Part shown: positions 24,231 through 36,904 of the stretch, one piece after another | Position numbering within the stretch: position 1 is the stretch's first letter | Layout of the letters: every line of letters begins with the position of its first letter | Origin: Opisthorchis felineus | Taxonomy: Eukaryota > Platyhelminthes > Trematoda > Opisthorchiida > Opisthorchiidae | NCBI GenBank assembly: GCA_004794785.1 | Contig: SJOL01009659.1 | Location: 120,894-184,893 of the forward strand | Reading direction: 5' to 3' | Length of the DNA: 64,000 nt | Program-made: the position numbers and the translations under genes | Notes under the pieces: generated by a model | What the model was told of the DNA's origin: nothing | Seen by the model: the letters and a program-made list of their open reading frames with translations, nothing else | Database searches by the model: none

Positions 24231-25012
24231 TGATTTTTAAAGAGAGTTCCAGTTGGACACGTTCTCTCGAAGAGAATTCAACGAAATTTCTTTTCTAGAG
24301 AAATTCATGCAACCACCAACTTTGCGTGTTCACTCATTCCGCGAGAGAACCGTGGCCTGAGAGAATGCATACACCGGCAATTCACTAATTCTCATTATGC
24401 TATTCTACATTTAATCCCAAATATTTTATGCAGAGCGCCTTCAACACTGCCGTCCTGTGTGTAGATGAATCAATAGTCCGACCTATGATTTCGTCAAGTT
24501 CTTCAACACACCACAGAAGTCTTGCAGTTGTATTATTTCCACAAAGATCACCGATTTATTGTCCGTTCCACCAGAAACCCACTGGATAATCTCTTGCGCC
24601 CAATCCAGTCCTTATTGGCTTAGGTGATCACATTCAGTTTGTTGTCTGTCGTCACGAATCACACCCAGACTGCATTCCCCAGATGTGTTCTTATCACATC
24701 TAAACACACAATGGAGCTTTTATGAACTGCCATTCTTCGCAGTTGCGTCAGCTGACCCCCGGTCGCAAAATGTTTACGTCCGCGAATTGTGATCTTAGCT
24801 GGGGTTGTGGGCTTTGTGTGCACGGGATAGCGTATCTCATCAGCCTATGTAGATAGCCGTCAGTTCAGCTGTTATGCGTTGGGTAATTTCCTTTTTACAA
24901 CTGCCCACGAACTTGCATGTCACATGTATTTTCGAAACTGCAACACAAGCCGAAGGTGCATGCAACAAACATGCGATCCAGGTTCCCCATAAGCTGATCG
25001 ACATCTTTCCAG

Positions 25013-25113
25013 GAGCATCAGGAGAACCACATGGACAAGATGGATTCCAAGATATTTGGAATAAAGACCGAGCTCAAATTATTTGCCTCAGGAAGATTGA
25101 AAGAGGCATCCAG
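25013..25113 (+). CDS. candidate internal exon
   Basis: A 101-nt exon between the strong acceptor GACATCTTTCCAG and CAG/GTAAAA, phase 1 in and phase 0 out, encoding 33 residues (DGFQDIWNKDRAQIICLRKI). The open frame continues upstream to 24874, so the acceptor choice is uncertain. It lies on the same strand as the exon at 24.0 kb, but that one ends in a stop, so they are not from one transcript unless spliced otherwise. Confidence 0.28.
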
Positions 25114-26989
25114 GTAAAAAATTAACAAAATATGGATAGACAGGATATGATAAAACAAAATAACTAAAAGATGTGTTTATGTCCTCAATATTTCTAACTC
25201 CGGTCCATCTAACTGTAGCCTTTAGGTGCATCCATGTCCAAGAATCTAGGGTACTATTTCGAGGCTAACATTTCCTTCCTCGGATGCAAATTTGTATGTC
25301 AGACATGACTCAGATGTTCAGCAGTTACACATTCATTACGTTTGCGCTTCCAACTCTCCCTGGTGTGTCGACTGCCTTTGAGCCACAGCGTCCAATGAAG
25401 GCCAGTGTACTTGATCAAAGTTGGTGAATTTCCCGATCTCGAAAAACGGCTGTTCGCATCAGTTTCAAATTTCGCTTGACTAAAGTGAAACCCAAAACCT
25501 AATTGAAATCTGCGACGTCCTGATGTTAACTAGTCCCGTTTAATATCAGACAGCTAACTGTAAGTATGTGGATCATCTGTACAGGACCTAAACCTGGTAA
25601 CTTGGTATTGTGCGTGCAAGGCTCATGTATCCAAAAAACACTTCGTGATCATTTCACATTAGCTGTTCAGTAGCCAGTAACTTGCAAAAGTCAACCAACA
25701 ACAATTATGGTCTCTGCCTCTAGAGTTTACATCCATACCTCAGCACACTATGATTGGTATCCCTGTAAAACCTGATCCAGCACACGGGAAGGTCATATCT
25801 CTCTATCAGATATAGTCATCTGCCATCAAGTATGGAGCCGCTGAGGACAAGTGCTGAATGGTCAGCTGAATTTCCGTAGCATTAGGCCGTTTTTGTGTCA
25901 TAGACTAGCGGAGGTAACACAGAGTCTACGCGAAGGTTAGATATGTCACAAAATACATCCAAGTTGGTCGGATCGATTGTGCCAACATCTATTTTGAATA
26001 CACTGCCAAATAACTAGAACTTTCGCAAACACCAAAGCATCCTATTCGGAATGTGACCAGTCTGTTTGGACGCTTACCATAGAGTGCAGTGCTACCCAGT
26101 TCCATTTTGTCTGTTTTACTTTACAAATATTTAGTCTCTCAGGGAAAAATTTCAGGCTCTATCAATGGATATATTTTGTTGCATGATCCATGTCCAAGTA
26201 GAACTGATCGCAACTGATCCAATAATGCAGGCGACCAACTAAAAATGACATATTTTACTCCTTGATAAAAAATTAATTACGACAGTAGAGGTTCAAAATC
26301 GATGATCGTTCTATAAAACCTCTGCATGTATTCAGGACATCCGGTATAATCGATCAGAAATAGAGTCTTGAATGCAAAGCAAACACGTAGTCATTCTCAT
26401 TAATCCGACATGAAAACTGTCTGCCTCCTGGTTTCTCACTAACTAGGTCGAGGGAACTATCAAAATGTATTCTTACACCGCCTGGGTAATACTGTGCCCA
26501 CACTTTAGCGAGTGGAATTGGCCAAACTTGTAGCTGCTAAATTAAATCAGTCACCAATGAGCCAAGAAACCACCTCTGCTCGCGAACTGCTGTTTCGTCT
26601 GGCTGTTTACTTACGCTTTTGTAATTTGTAATGGCCAACTTTTGCATTTCAGTCAAACGTCGATAACAGCAACGGATATTTTAATGTTATGTTGGAATGC
26701 GGTTTGAAAAACTGCGTCTATCCTATTAGGTTCAAGTAGTTTTTGCAACTTTTATTACGCAGAAATTTATTGAAAGTGCTTCTGCAGGTGTAAGCAACAA
26801 GAGCACTGCTTTTCCAAATAGCACAATGAGCAGGAAGCTTTTTTGACTGTTCTCACTATGCACAATCGCATGACACTCGTTTAGACAGTCCTGCTCTTTT
26901 CCTGGCGCAGTTACTCCAATGAGTCCACACCAAAGGTTGGAAGCACTGGACTTGACTTTCGCTCTTATTAAGGCCCAATAACAGCTCAT
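25114..26989. other. no supported gene
   Basis: Only short frames; no repeat shared with the rest of the window was noticed. Confidence 0.4.
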
Positions 26990-27060
26990 GTCTTTGGTCA
27001 TGCCGGGGTTCGAACTCCGAACATCTGACACAGGGGGGCGTGCGCACACTCCCAGCGCAC
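26990..27060 (-). repeat. possible second SINE head
   Basis: On the minus strand GGAGTTCGAACCCCGGC is a good box B. No clear box A lies at the proper distance. It could be a worn SINE of another type. Confidence 0.3.
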
Positions 27061-27269
27061 ATCGGAAGCGCCTGCATTGTCACGTCTGGACAGGCGAACG
27101 TGTCCAGACACACGTGACACACAAAGACTCATCCGGTTACTTGTCGAAAACCTGGATTGCAGTGACGTGAAATGTTGGTGAAAGTTCATCTGTATATCTA
27201 TGTCGCTTACTTTATGGGAAACGAGTCCCGTCCAAGCAGATGTATTTTCAGATGGGTTGAATGTTTACA

Positions 27270-27660
27270 CGTAACACAATACTCATTAGGTCGCTGAAAA
27301 CGCCTCGACAAGCAACGGCAGGTTTTGCCCTTCCTGAGTCTCATCAAGTAGACACAGTCCCCGAGTTTCCGTCAACCTTATGTTCTACTTGAAGCTAAAT
27401 TGGACAAACTTTGACAAATACACTCACTTGTATATCAATTTGGTTTTCAAGGGAAACTCAGCTGAATCTCTCGTTTATGATATGCTTCAAATGAATGTGG
27501 TGCACAAAGGCCGTCTCATGCTTCAGTTGGTGCGATATTCAAGATATCGCAAAACATTGTTGTCTAGGCGCAACACACAGCACACAAGGTGGCTGAAAAC
27601 TCCTTGACAGCCCGTGACCGGTTTCGCCATTCTTGAGGCACATCAGGTAGGCGTGAGCAC
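27270..27660 (+). repeat. repeat family A, one partial and one full copy in tandem
   Basis: 27270-27395 matches the end of the unit (TTTTGCCCTTCCTGAG, CCGAGTTTCCGTCAACC). 27414-27660 is a second, nearly complete copy in the same direction (AGCTGAATCTCTCGTTTATG, CTCATGCTTCAGTTGG, GACCGGTTTCGCCATTC). Confidence 0.75.
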
Positions 27661-27688
27661 TGAATTGTCGAATTTCGTGCAACTTGGG

Positions 27689-27895
27689 TTCAAGTAAAAC
27701 ATAAGGCTCACGGAAACTCAGGGGCTGCGCCTACCTGATGAACCCCAAGAAGGGCGGAACCGGTCGTGGGCTCTCTAGGGGCTTTCAGCAACCTTACGAG
27801 TAGTGTTACGTCTAGACAACAACGTACTGTGTTATCTCGTATGCCGTACCAAATGAAACATGAGGCGGCCTGGTGCAGCACATTCAGTTGAAGAA
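27689..27895 (-). repeat. repeat family A, inverted copy
   Basis: The reverse complement of the unit (TTCAAGTAAAACATAAGG, AGAAGGGCGGAACCGGTCG, CATGAGGCGGCCTGGTGCAG). It faces the plus-strand copy ending at 27660 across a spacer of about 30 nt, forming a large imperfect inverted repeat. Confidence 0.75.
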
Positions 27896-28374
27896 CGTGT
27901 TGGATGTTCGTTTATGTGTGAGAGTTAGCCAGGCATTCAGACACAAGAGTGAAAAACAATAATTTCGCCAGTAGTGCAGTATACAGTGAACCACTGGTAT
28001 ACTGAATCATAATATTGCCCATGTGCCCATCACAAAGATCAAAAGATGCGATCAATGAGTGTCTGCAAGTGAGAATCAACTGAGTTTTATGTCTGATTTA
28101 AGTCTACTTATTTATCCCCAAAAATGGAATTCTAAAACATGACAATTATTTCTACGGTCACTGCTTTGTTCACTAAGTTAGACAGGGAAGAGGAAAAAAT
28201 CATGTGGTCTTATTTGTATTTGGCTGCAGGACATAAGATAGCACTATGTGCACCGATAAACAACCATCCGGGACTAAACCGGAAAATAGCTCCACACGGT
28301 TGAGCTAGAAGACGATTTTGAATGGCATCAGTTTTAGAGGTAATCTGGAGTAACCTGGGTTACAACTGCACTCT

Positions 28375-28460
28375 AGTTAATTTACTCGTTTGCAAACTCA
28401 TTTGGTTTTAACGGAAGACTCAACTGCATCCAACTAAATGCCTCGTTGATGACATTCTGC
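28375..28460 (+). repeat. repeat family A, worn short copy
   Basis: ACTCGTTTGCAAACTCATTT, GGTTTTAACGG.AGACTCA and CTCGTT.ATGA match the start of the unit with several differences. Confidence 0.5.
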
Positions 28461-31400
28461 GTCGGAACCGCGCCCATACAACAACAGAGCTGTATACTTT
28501 AGTGTTTCTAGAATGAGTAGTTATCATTCACGTAGATGCTCATGCGCATTCTCAAAGTTTCATGTTTGTGCTGTAAAAACAAGCGTACAAGCATGCGATA
28601 CCTTTGTACTTTTTCAACTTGGTATAAGTAACGCTTGCTCTTCTTGTATCCTTATACTTCACGAAGTGTTCCAGGTCAGAAATCTTGTAAGATGAAAACT
28701 GTTTTTAAACTACTTTATATCTCACTCCCCAGCACGAGTTTGCCCTTCTACAGTGGGTGAACTGAGTAGGCGAGAGCTTCCAACAAACAAACATGTCTGT
28801 TCCACATTTAGTGAGCTTCCGGACGGTTGTATCCTTCCGCCTGATTGGTACCTGTGTGTCTGTACCCACTGCATCCGTTTCGCTATCCATTGATTTGTAG
28901 ATTTCGGCATTCATCATACAAGAGTAGCTATCGACCGCAGTTTCACTCCCACTAGTCTGTCAGTTGTTTGCCGCCCTGAGGCGGGTTTATTCAGTCTTGT
29001 CCCGGGCATGTGCATATCACTACTCTGATGGACTTCCTCTACCGAAATGTCTGCTTCGTAAGTGTTGTGCGTAAAGCAAGAAACAGTCGAACATTACAAT
29101 GGGCAGCGTTCGGGTGGGGACCACACTGGCATGTGTACTTTGTTTGGCAAGCAGATCTTATTGCCTCCCCCAGTTTGCTCTTCACCATTTGGTTCGACAC
29201 TTCAATAGCTGAGAAATTTTCCAGTCGAATTAGCAAGTGGAATTATCTCCAATAGAAACAGGATATTGCAATCTAGCAGCTCTGAATGGGCTATGTCGAG
29301 ATAAAGTCGAGCTGGTCCAAGGGACACTCGGAACTATGAGGGTTTTTTGGTTAACACGTCACAGTACCACTCGGATTCCACCCCAATATAATTCTTAGAA
29401 TAGTGCTACGGTAGGTGTCCTGATGCTAATCTACGAATGGTGTCTAACGTAGTATAGATTGTCGTTAGTTTACCCACTGAGATGGTCAATTTAGTTGCAG
29501 ACGTTTCACAACCAATCAGGGTGACCTCATCAATCGGTGACAACCACTGACGCACCGGTGTACTCCGCTTCCTAATGACGCACTAATGGTGAGGCTTAAA
29601 CTACCTGGCTCAACAGACAAAGCTATGACCAGGATTCAATTTGTACCGTGAAACCCGAAGTGTTTTACATCTCTTAGGTTCTTGACTTCACATCGAGTCG
29701 TCTTGATGCCTCTGTTGAGACACTTTTCGATCAGTCAATTCATCCTAAAGATTATATCTCGACATCTCACACAATGGAGGGAATTCTTGACATGAAGGTC
29801 TTTACAGCCATTGAAGAATCTGTAGCAATACTACGTCACTACACACGCTGTATCACCTAACATTCGATAGGGGTTATTGAGTCCATTTCAGAATATCTTC
29901 AAAACATTCTGCTAGCCTCGCAAACTATATAAAAGCCTCAGTAATATTTGAACGGCAGGTAATTTCATTTTTTAGCCCATGCTAAGATTTGCTTATTGAT
30001 TAACTTACTCTTCAATAAGAATTCAAGGAAGAGCCATCGCAAAGGCACTTAGCGAGTGAAGGATTTGTGGGTGATACTAGACTAACTGCCAGTCATTTCT
30101 TCGGTTGACATCCAATTGGATTTGTACAATAGCAACAAACTCCGAACTAAGGCCAACAGATGACCCTCAAACTGAAATATGCACCAGGTGCACGGTGCAG
30201 ACTGCGGCTATGTTTGGAGTTGTCGTGGCTACACTGACCATTATATAAGACATAGCCAGCACGAGTAAGTGAGAATGTATGCAAATCTTGACAGTTCTGA
30301 AACTTCACTAATGACATGCTGGACGACGGTAGAATCACCAAGACAACAGACCACACAAGGCTGGACCACCTTCGGCTCAAAGGACCTTAGTCAAGGCTGG
30401 CGTTTCCTGGACAGAAGAGTTTGTGCCAACGTTGCAAGTAAATAGCAACTAAACACAAGTAAATATGAAGTAAATAATGTCAGGTAATAATGATATCGAT
30501 TAACACCAAGTAAACATCAGAATACATCACCAATTCTTCTTCCATAACTCAATGAAATAACGAAGTTTTTGAAGTAATTTTGTGACGCCGTATCATGAAG
30601 TCTTAATTTATCACCCACAAAAGTCTATTGAAAGATTATCGTATTGAAACTGTTATACCTGGTGCACCACCACTAGCCTTGCATTCAAACTTCCGGGCAA
30701 TTTAGCTGTTGTTCTTTTTACCAGCACTAATATGATTGCTGAATTAAACGAGCATTTGCGTAAACCTCACACCGTTGGGAGATCTTATCATGTTGACCTT
30801 GTATGATTGCAAATTCAAGCAATATAATTAAAAATCCGTAGTCTTATTAGAATTATTAGGGATATTTGGCCTGAACTTCTCCACAATCACGCTGAAAAGT
30901 TCCGGCCTACGAGTGAAAAAAGTGCAAATCCGGTGGGATGAATAAGCAGTTTATCAGCTGGCAAACGCAGGGTTTTGGGTGATTAGAGGGAAAGACAGCA
31001 CTTGAAACTAGACGACCGGAACAGAATAAGTTGAATTCACTTACGCTTTGACAGCCATAGTAGTTCCATCAGTATTTTCTGACTCGGATTCTACCAGTCC
31101 ACGTTGTAATTTGCACACGCATTCGAACACGCACCAGCGGGATTACAACACCACCACGGCATGCAAGCGTGCCTGCGAGGTTTAAGACCCTACAACATTA
31201 CCCATGGACAGGAGGTATGTGAATTCACGTGTGTCCTCAAAAAGAACATTTGCCAAATCCATCCTGTTTCCTTTCTCAACTCGCTGTTCATACGGAGTAT
31301 AGAGTTGATCTAGTCAAAAGCGGAGCAACCGGTAGTCTTTTTTCATGATCATACCAACTTGTACCTGAAGCCTCGGCAAGATGGCAGAAGTCCCGCCAAG

Positions 31401-33589
31401 CTAAAGCTAGTGGGACGGAAGTTATTTTCCAAAACCTTACACGCCTCCACAAGCCCTGTCAGTCCAACGCTTCAGTCGGATGTTTGTGTTGGGCTAGTCC
31501 TAGGTTACCCTCCCTGTCCGGGTTTTTCTTCCCATTTTAAAGCCATATTCAAATAGATTGACATTGTTGTACAGCAGTGAAGCACCAATGCCCTCAACTT
31601 CTGTTGTTGTCAGTGACGGTGATGATGATTACAAGAGTTGTAATCGTCGTTTAAAATCTCATCATCGAAACAAGTGGCTGTCCTCCAAGGGAGGTGCAAA
31701 TGACTAAAATTTCACTGACGGCTTTACGGCTTGGCTTTCAAGGTATAGGGCTGCTCCATAGGGAGATTCTTTGCGTTGGCTAACCAACTTCGACACAGTC
31801 GGGCTGCCTGTACATAGGCTAGGCCCGTTGGTTTACAGTATCTGTTCTGCACTCTGAGATGAGGTCTGTAACTCAAAGACGTACTTTACTCTGGAATTCG
31901 CATATCCACAGGCATACCGAAGACGTGGTGAATTTGGCTTCGTATGACCTATTGACAGGCTCAAATGGAGTGAATGATTGATCACTTCACTAGCGACCAC
32001 TTCAATATTAATACTAATAATAGTAATTAATTAATAATGCTATTATTTTCCAGGGACATGATTTGTCTAGTTGTTATGGTCAGGAATAAAACAACCATTT
32101 CGACCGCTGATAGAAGCCGTTCTTTACCAGACTGTGCTTTCCACATCATCTATTTCTTCACCAGCGTAAGACTTCCATCAACATATTTGGCAGCTGCAAA
32201 CAAACCATTCGACAGCTTGCTTGAAAACAGGCTGCACAAGCCTTACGTGTGCCTCCATTATCTATCCATCCCACGTATGTGAAGTATTAAATTGTCGCAG
32301 CCGGTCGTTGAACCTTGAGACGGGTCACTACGTACTGGGTGATCTCTATTTAATGGTTGTCAGATATTGTAAGCAGCTGATAGATGACGGATAGGGAAAA
32401 TCCGATCATTAACTTGAAATTCTCTCTGGAGTAATTCTGTATCCTAGAGATACCAAAAAGGCGAGGAACTGCTAGCGTGTATGCAACGACTATCAGTGAA
32501 GTGAACCACAAGTGCTAGTACATGGTAATCGGTTGTGTAATCTGCATTGCGTCGCACAGATGGGTGGCCTTTGTCTAAAAATAACATTTATAGGGACAGT
32601 TGTCTAGTGAGAACTGAGTAGCCACCCAGACGAAACCTCGTCTCCCTAAGAGAGAGTTCGTATGGAAAGTGACCCTTTTTGGGCAGAGCACTTTAGGATG
32701 AGAGTCCGCCATTCCATCTGATGGCCCCCAATGTTCACAGGGACTGCGGGATTAACCGGCCCTATGTTAAAAACGCCAGTAGGCGGGACGCAAACGAACT
32801 TACAGTTATAAATAAATTGGTAGAAGCTGGTCACCAGAATTGGAAATTTCACGTTGTCAGAAAGTTTAAAAGTTTGTATGCTCGACAATGTGGAAAACTC
32901 CTGTAATGGGTTGGCATCTTGATGAATAACTGGGGTCGGCACAGCACATCATCGATGTCCGACACTGATGCTTTGCTACCGTACAAGCATGATCTATTTA
33001 GAGGACGTGTTGTGGAAAAGGAAACAAAGAGGATAGGGAAGGGACCCAGCATTAACATACCATAATCGCTCCTAGGTGCTTACAGACAAACTGGCAATAA
33101 GGACGTCACAGATGCCGACTAGCAGCTTCTCTAGTCAAGCACAGAGAAATCATGCGGGGACCATTCTGGAAGACTGACTTTAGTAATTGCCTTCGTACCA
33201 CTCTGCTAGATCGATCACTTCTCTGATTGCGTCACTCTGAAATAGATAGGACTATTCACCTACGTTACGAGCAGGTGGTTTTATATATAGTGTGTGAAAG
33301 TATTATGGCAAGCAGTTTTTATCAGCTTTCTCCGCTGGCGTTCAACTTTGGTTACGCAACTTTTAAAGATTCATCATTCAGGGAATTTGTGAATAACTTC
33401 AAGTTGGTGTGCGCAGAACTTTTTAAACCTCACGTTGCATCCTTAGGAATTTCGGGACACCATGAAGGACAACCCAAAGTAAATGTAAAGAATCAGTACA
33501 TTTAACGGCATGCGATAGCCTTCGTGAGTCATCATCGGAAGATAGCATTCGTGCACCCCTGTCACTAAAGTAAGCAAACGTCTTGTTGT
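28461..33589. other. no supported gene
   Basis: About 5 kb without a convincing frame, splice pair or repeat that I could match. Probably intergenic or intronic. Confidence 0.4.
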
Positions 33590-33880
33590 TGGGATCTCTT
33601 TGAAAGCCCACTACCATTTCCGCCCTCCTTGGGGTTCATCAGTTAGGCGTCATCCCCGAGTTTCCATCAGCCTTATGTCCTGCTTGAGCACCACACCGCA
33701 CGCAACCGGTGAAATACACTCATTTGCGAACTACGTGGATGTTTACGAGAGACCCATCTGAAAATCTCACGTGTGATATTCTTGAAAAAGAATATCGGGC
33801 CGATAGGAATTCGGGGACTGGGCCCACCTGATGAGCCCCAAGAAGGGCAAAACCAGTACCGGACTGTCGAAGAGTATCCA
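33590..33880. repeat. repeat family A, inverted pair
   Basis: 33590-33780 reads forward (CCTCCTTGGGGTTCATCAG, CCGAGTTTCCATCAGCCTTATG, then the start of another unit). From about 33805 it reads inverted (GGGGACTGGGCCCACCTGATG, CCCAAGAAGGGCAAAACC, CTGTCGAAGAGT). Confidence 0.6.
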
Positions 33881-36800
33881 CTGGTGTGTTCGGTCCAGAT
33901 GCAGAAAGGTCTGTTTTAGGTGTATATCAGCGTTGGCATTAATTACCACTTTTTCAGCAACCGTTTATGCCTTCATTTTTGCAGGACAGTTTAACAATTA
34001 AATAAGCTGGATTGAAAATACCTTAGTGGTTAATCACCAGGATTCAGGGCACTGCAGTGCTAAAACATGAATTTTCCTTCTTCCACAGAAAGACAGAAAT
34101 CCGATAACTGGTTTGATGGAACAATCGATCGAGGATTTCCCGTCTAGTCTCGTTACATGACAACTAGATCCATGGAAAGATACCACGTAACGGCTTCGCC
34201 TACTATGAATCCCTTGTAATTTTGAAATGCCACACCAGCAGCAGACCAAGCCATCTGGAACCAGAAAATGCCAACCAAGCAATTTTCTCTCGTAACGTAC
34301 AGTCCCTTGAAACTATGTATCTGATTTAATTGTGTCACATTAATATGGATCGCCTAAGATCCATAAAGCAGGACTTCCGGTGAGCCCAAATGTGTTTTGA
34401 CCATTTCCTCTCATCAGCTTAAAGCTGTGCCTGATTGGATCTCCTGCACATATCCGAAGACAGGCAACTCCAACTCACAACCTGATGTATTTCAATTAAT
34501 GGACCTCGTGGAGTGGAGTAATACTAGTCATGGAGCTATGCTTTCACTTGAGGCCGTCATCTTAGTTACAGACATACTTGTTCGTGACTGAAGCTACAAA
34601 TGCTGTTGTATGTGTGTCAACAGGTAAGTTGGAGCAACTCCCTCTACGTTGCATCCCAAATGTGAAATTGCGTTTTAAAGACACGAAATATCACGTGAAA
34701 GAAGTACGCAAAGGTCCATCACTGGGCGCACTACTAACCGATAAATGTATGGGTAAAATTTAGAAATTTTAAAAATTTCTGGATTCTTGATGAAGGGTGC
34801 GATGTAGGTAGATTTTAACCGGCTCAGTAACTCTAGTATAACCACCAGTTTTATTATGGAAACGGAACTGAACGACCGCGTGGCCTTCTGGCCACGTCAC
34901 TGACCAGACTAGCTAACGGCTCCATTAAAAAAAGCGCCTATCACGAAACAACTTGAAGCGATTTTCACACTTTTATCCACTCGCAACAAAAAAACCTCGT
35001 TCGCCATTTGGCGTCAAGAATTTGAAGAACGTGTTACGATGACAATCCGAAACGCAATCCGAGCACCATTAAAAACACTAAAGGAAATGATGCACTGATA
35101 GTTTCACTTCACATCATCTGTAGAAAAGAATCAGAACAGATGTAACAGGAACAACTGAATACAAACAACTTTTCTCAATACTGTCTCTCAAAGACGACAG
35201 ATTGACCACAAGTGTTTCCGAAACTGTCCGATCCTTGGTCAGTGCCATCAAAGACAAACTGCCAGTGTTGACTTTTTCAATGGTTGGTTATCAAACCAAA
35301 TACGTATATGGCGCCGCCTACTTAGTTTCTTACGGCTCAGCATTTGTTCAACCAGACTACAGGACAATGTCCGAAATGGTTGGCTCTTGTTTTGGCCTGA
35401 ATGGTCGACATGGTACATATTAACCGGGATAGAGCACTTCGAATCACGCATCAAGCACCACAAAACCGGTCCAAAGCGGCCAGGTTAGGTGACCTACTGA
35501 CTACAGACGCTATCACCATCCTAGTCATAATATTAAATAGTTTTATTGATAGTAAAAACCTTCCAAGTCAACTGGCCTAGTTTTCGCACACACCAGGCCA
35601 TACCTTCCACACAACCCAGACAGTCAGCTGAGTGTACGGTGACATTTGCCATGACAAACACGCAGCTTTTCCTCTCCCGTCTGCTTCAATTTTAATCAAT
35701 CCCTCTTTAATCCATGTATGATGTGCACCGACCCGAAGATGAATCGTTGAAAACCGGTGCGTTTATAACGTCTCATCTCCCATTGTCACTTTGTGATTCT
35801 TCAAGCAGCTGAACTGAAATCACCTGTGTTGGCAAAGGAACCAAAGCAAGTCTTAAGGTTACTCACTAAACTTCGGGAAACAAATGTTACTTTGGAAATC
35901 ATCGACCATTGTATAACAAAGTAAGTATCCCACAATATGCGCCCCAGTCGGATACATCCCAGTAATAAAAAACACTTAGACAACAGACACTAAACGAAGC
36001 GGGCACAGTGAGTTCGAAAACTGGGCAGTTATTTCGTAATGTTTCTCACAGACATGTTCTCATTAATAGGTCCACTTGGGCGAAAACAATTGTTTGGACC
36101 ACATCAAACTAGTCTCTGACCGTCGGAATCTTGGAAACCAAATTAATTCTCCAACCAATCTTTTAACAATATTTAGATATTCGATAGCAATGTTCCTTTT
36201 GTGATATCGATTTTAACTAACTCTGATATGTCTTTGCCTAAAATATCGCTCCCATTCCAGCACTGACGATTGTCTTTATGTTCATCCTTCTCAGGCAACC
36301 GTCCGACTGTGAACCCTTTGTTATTGTAACCTTGGTTACCAAACCATGCGGTTAAAGTTGGTCCCTTTACAGATGTTACCAAACGAACCGCATAGAGACT
36401 GCTATTAACGGGTATCCAGTCAAGGAAGGACCCTCCCAGACATTGACTTACAATGATCCTACGAGGCTTGTCGAAGCATCCCCTGGATCGTCGGACGTAT
36501 GCGATAAGAGTTGCGAGGAGAGTAATTGAGTCATTAGCTCCACGATCGAGCTCGGATCTTGAATTATGCTTTCAAATACGTAGGACTGATCAATTTCAAG
36601 CGAATCTAGTGTGTGGGAAAGAGCAGCCTATTTTCTCCTTGCTTCAAAGTTCGAAAGTTAAAGGCAACCATATAAAGTGAGGAAGAGTTTGAGGATTGAT
36701 TTGAAGGCGATTGATGCTGTCGGCGCCAATGGACCCACAGGTGTAGTGGCTAAGACCGACGCAGAACAAATGGGCTACTACAGGAACGTCCTACAAGGAG

Positions 36801-36904
36801 GGCGCTATTAATGGGACAAGGGGAAGAAGACGTATGTGAAGGAGAAAGTAGGGAAGCGTCAGCACTAGCCTGTTTCCACTTACCCGCGTAATGACATTAA
36901 GGGA
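33881..36904. other. no firmly supported gene
   Basis: The minus frame 36382-36173 (TAWFGNQGYNNKGFTVGRLP) and the plus frame 35202-35423 look somewhat protein-like but have no other support. Confidence 0.35.
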
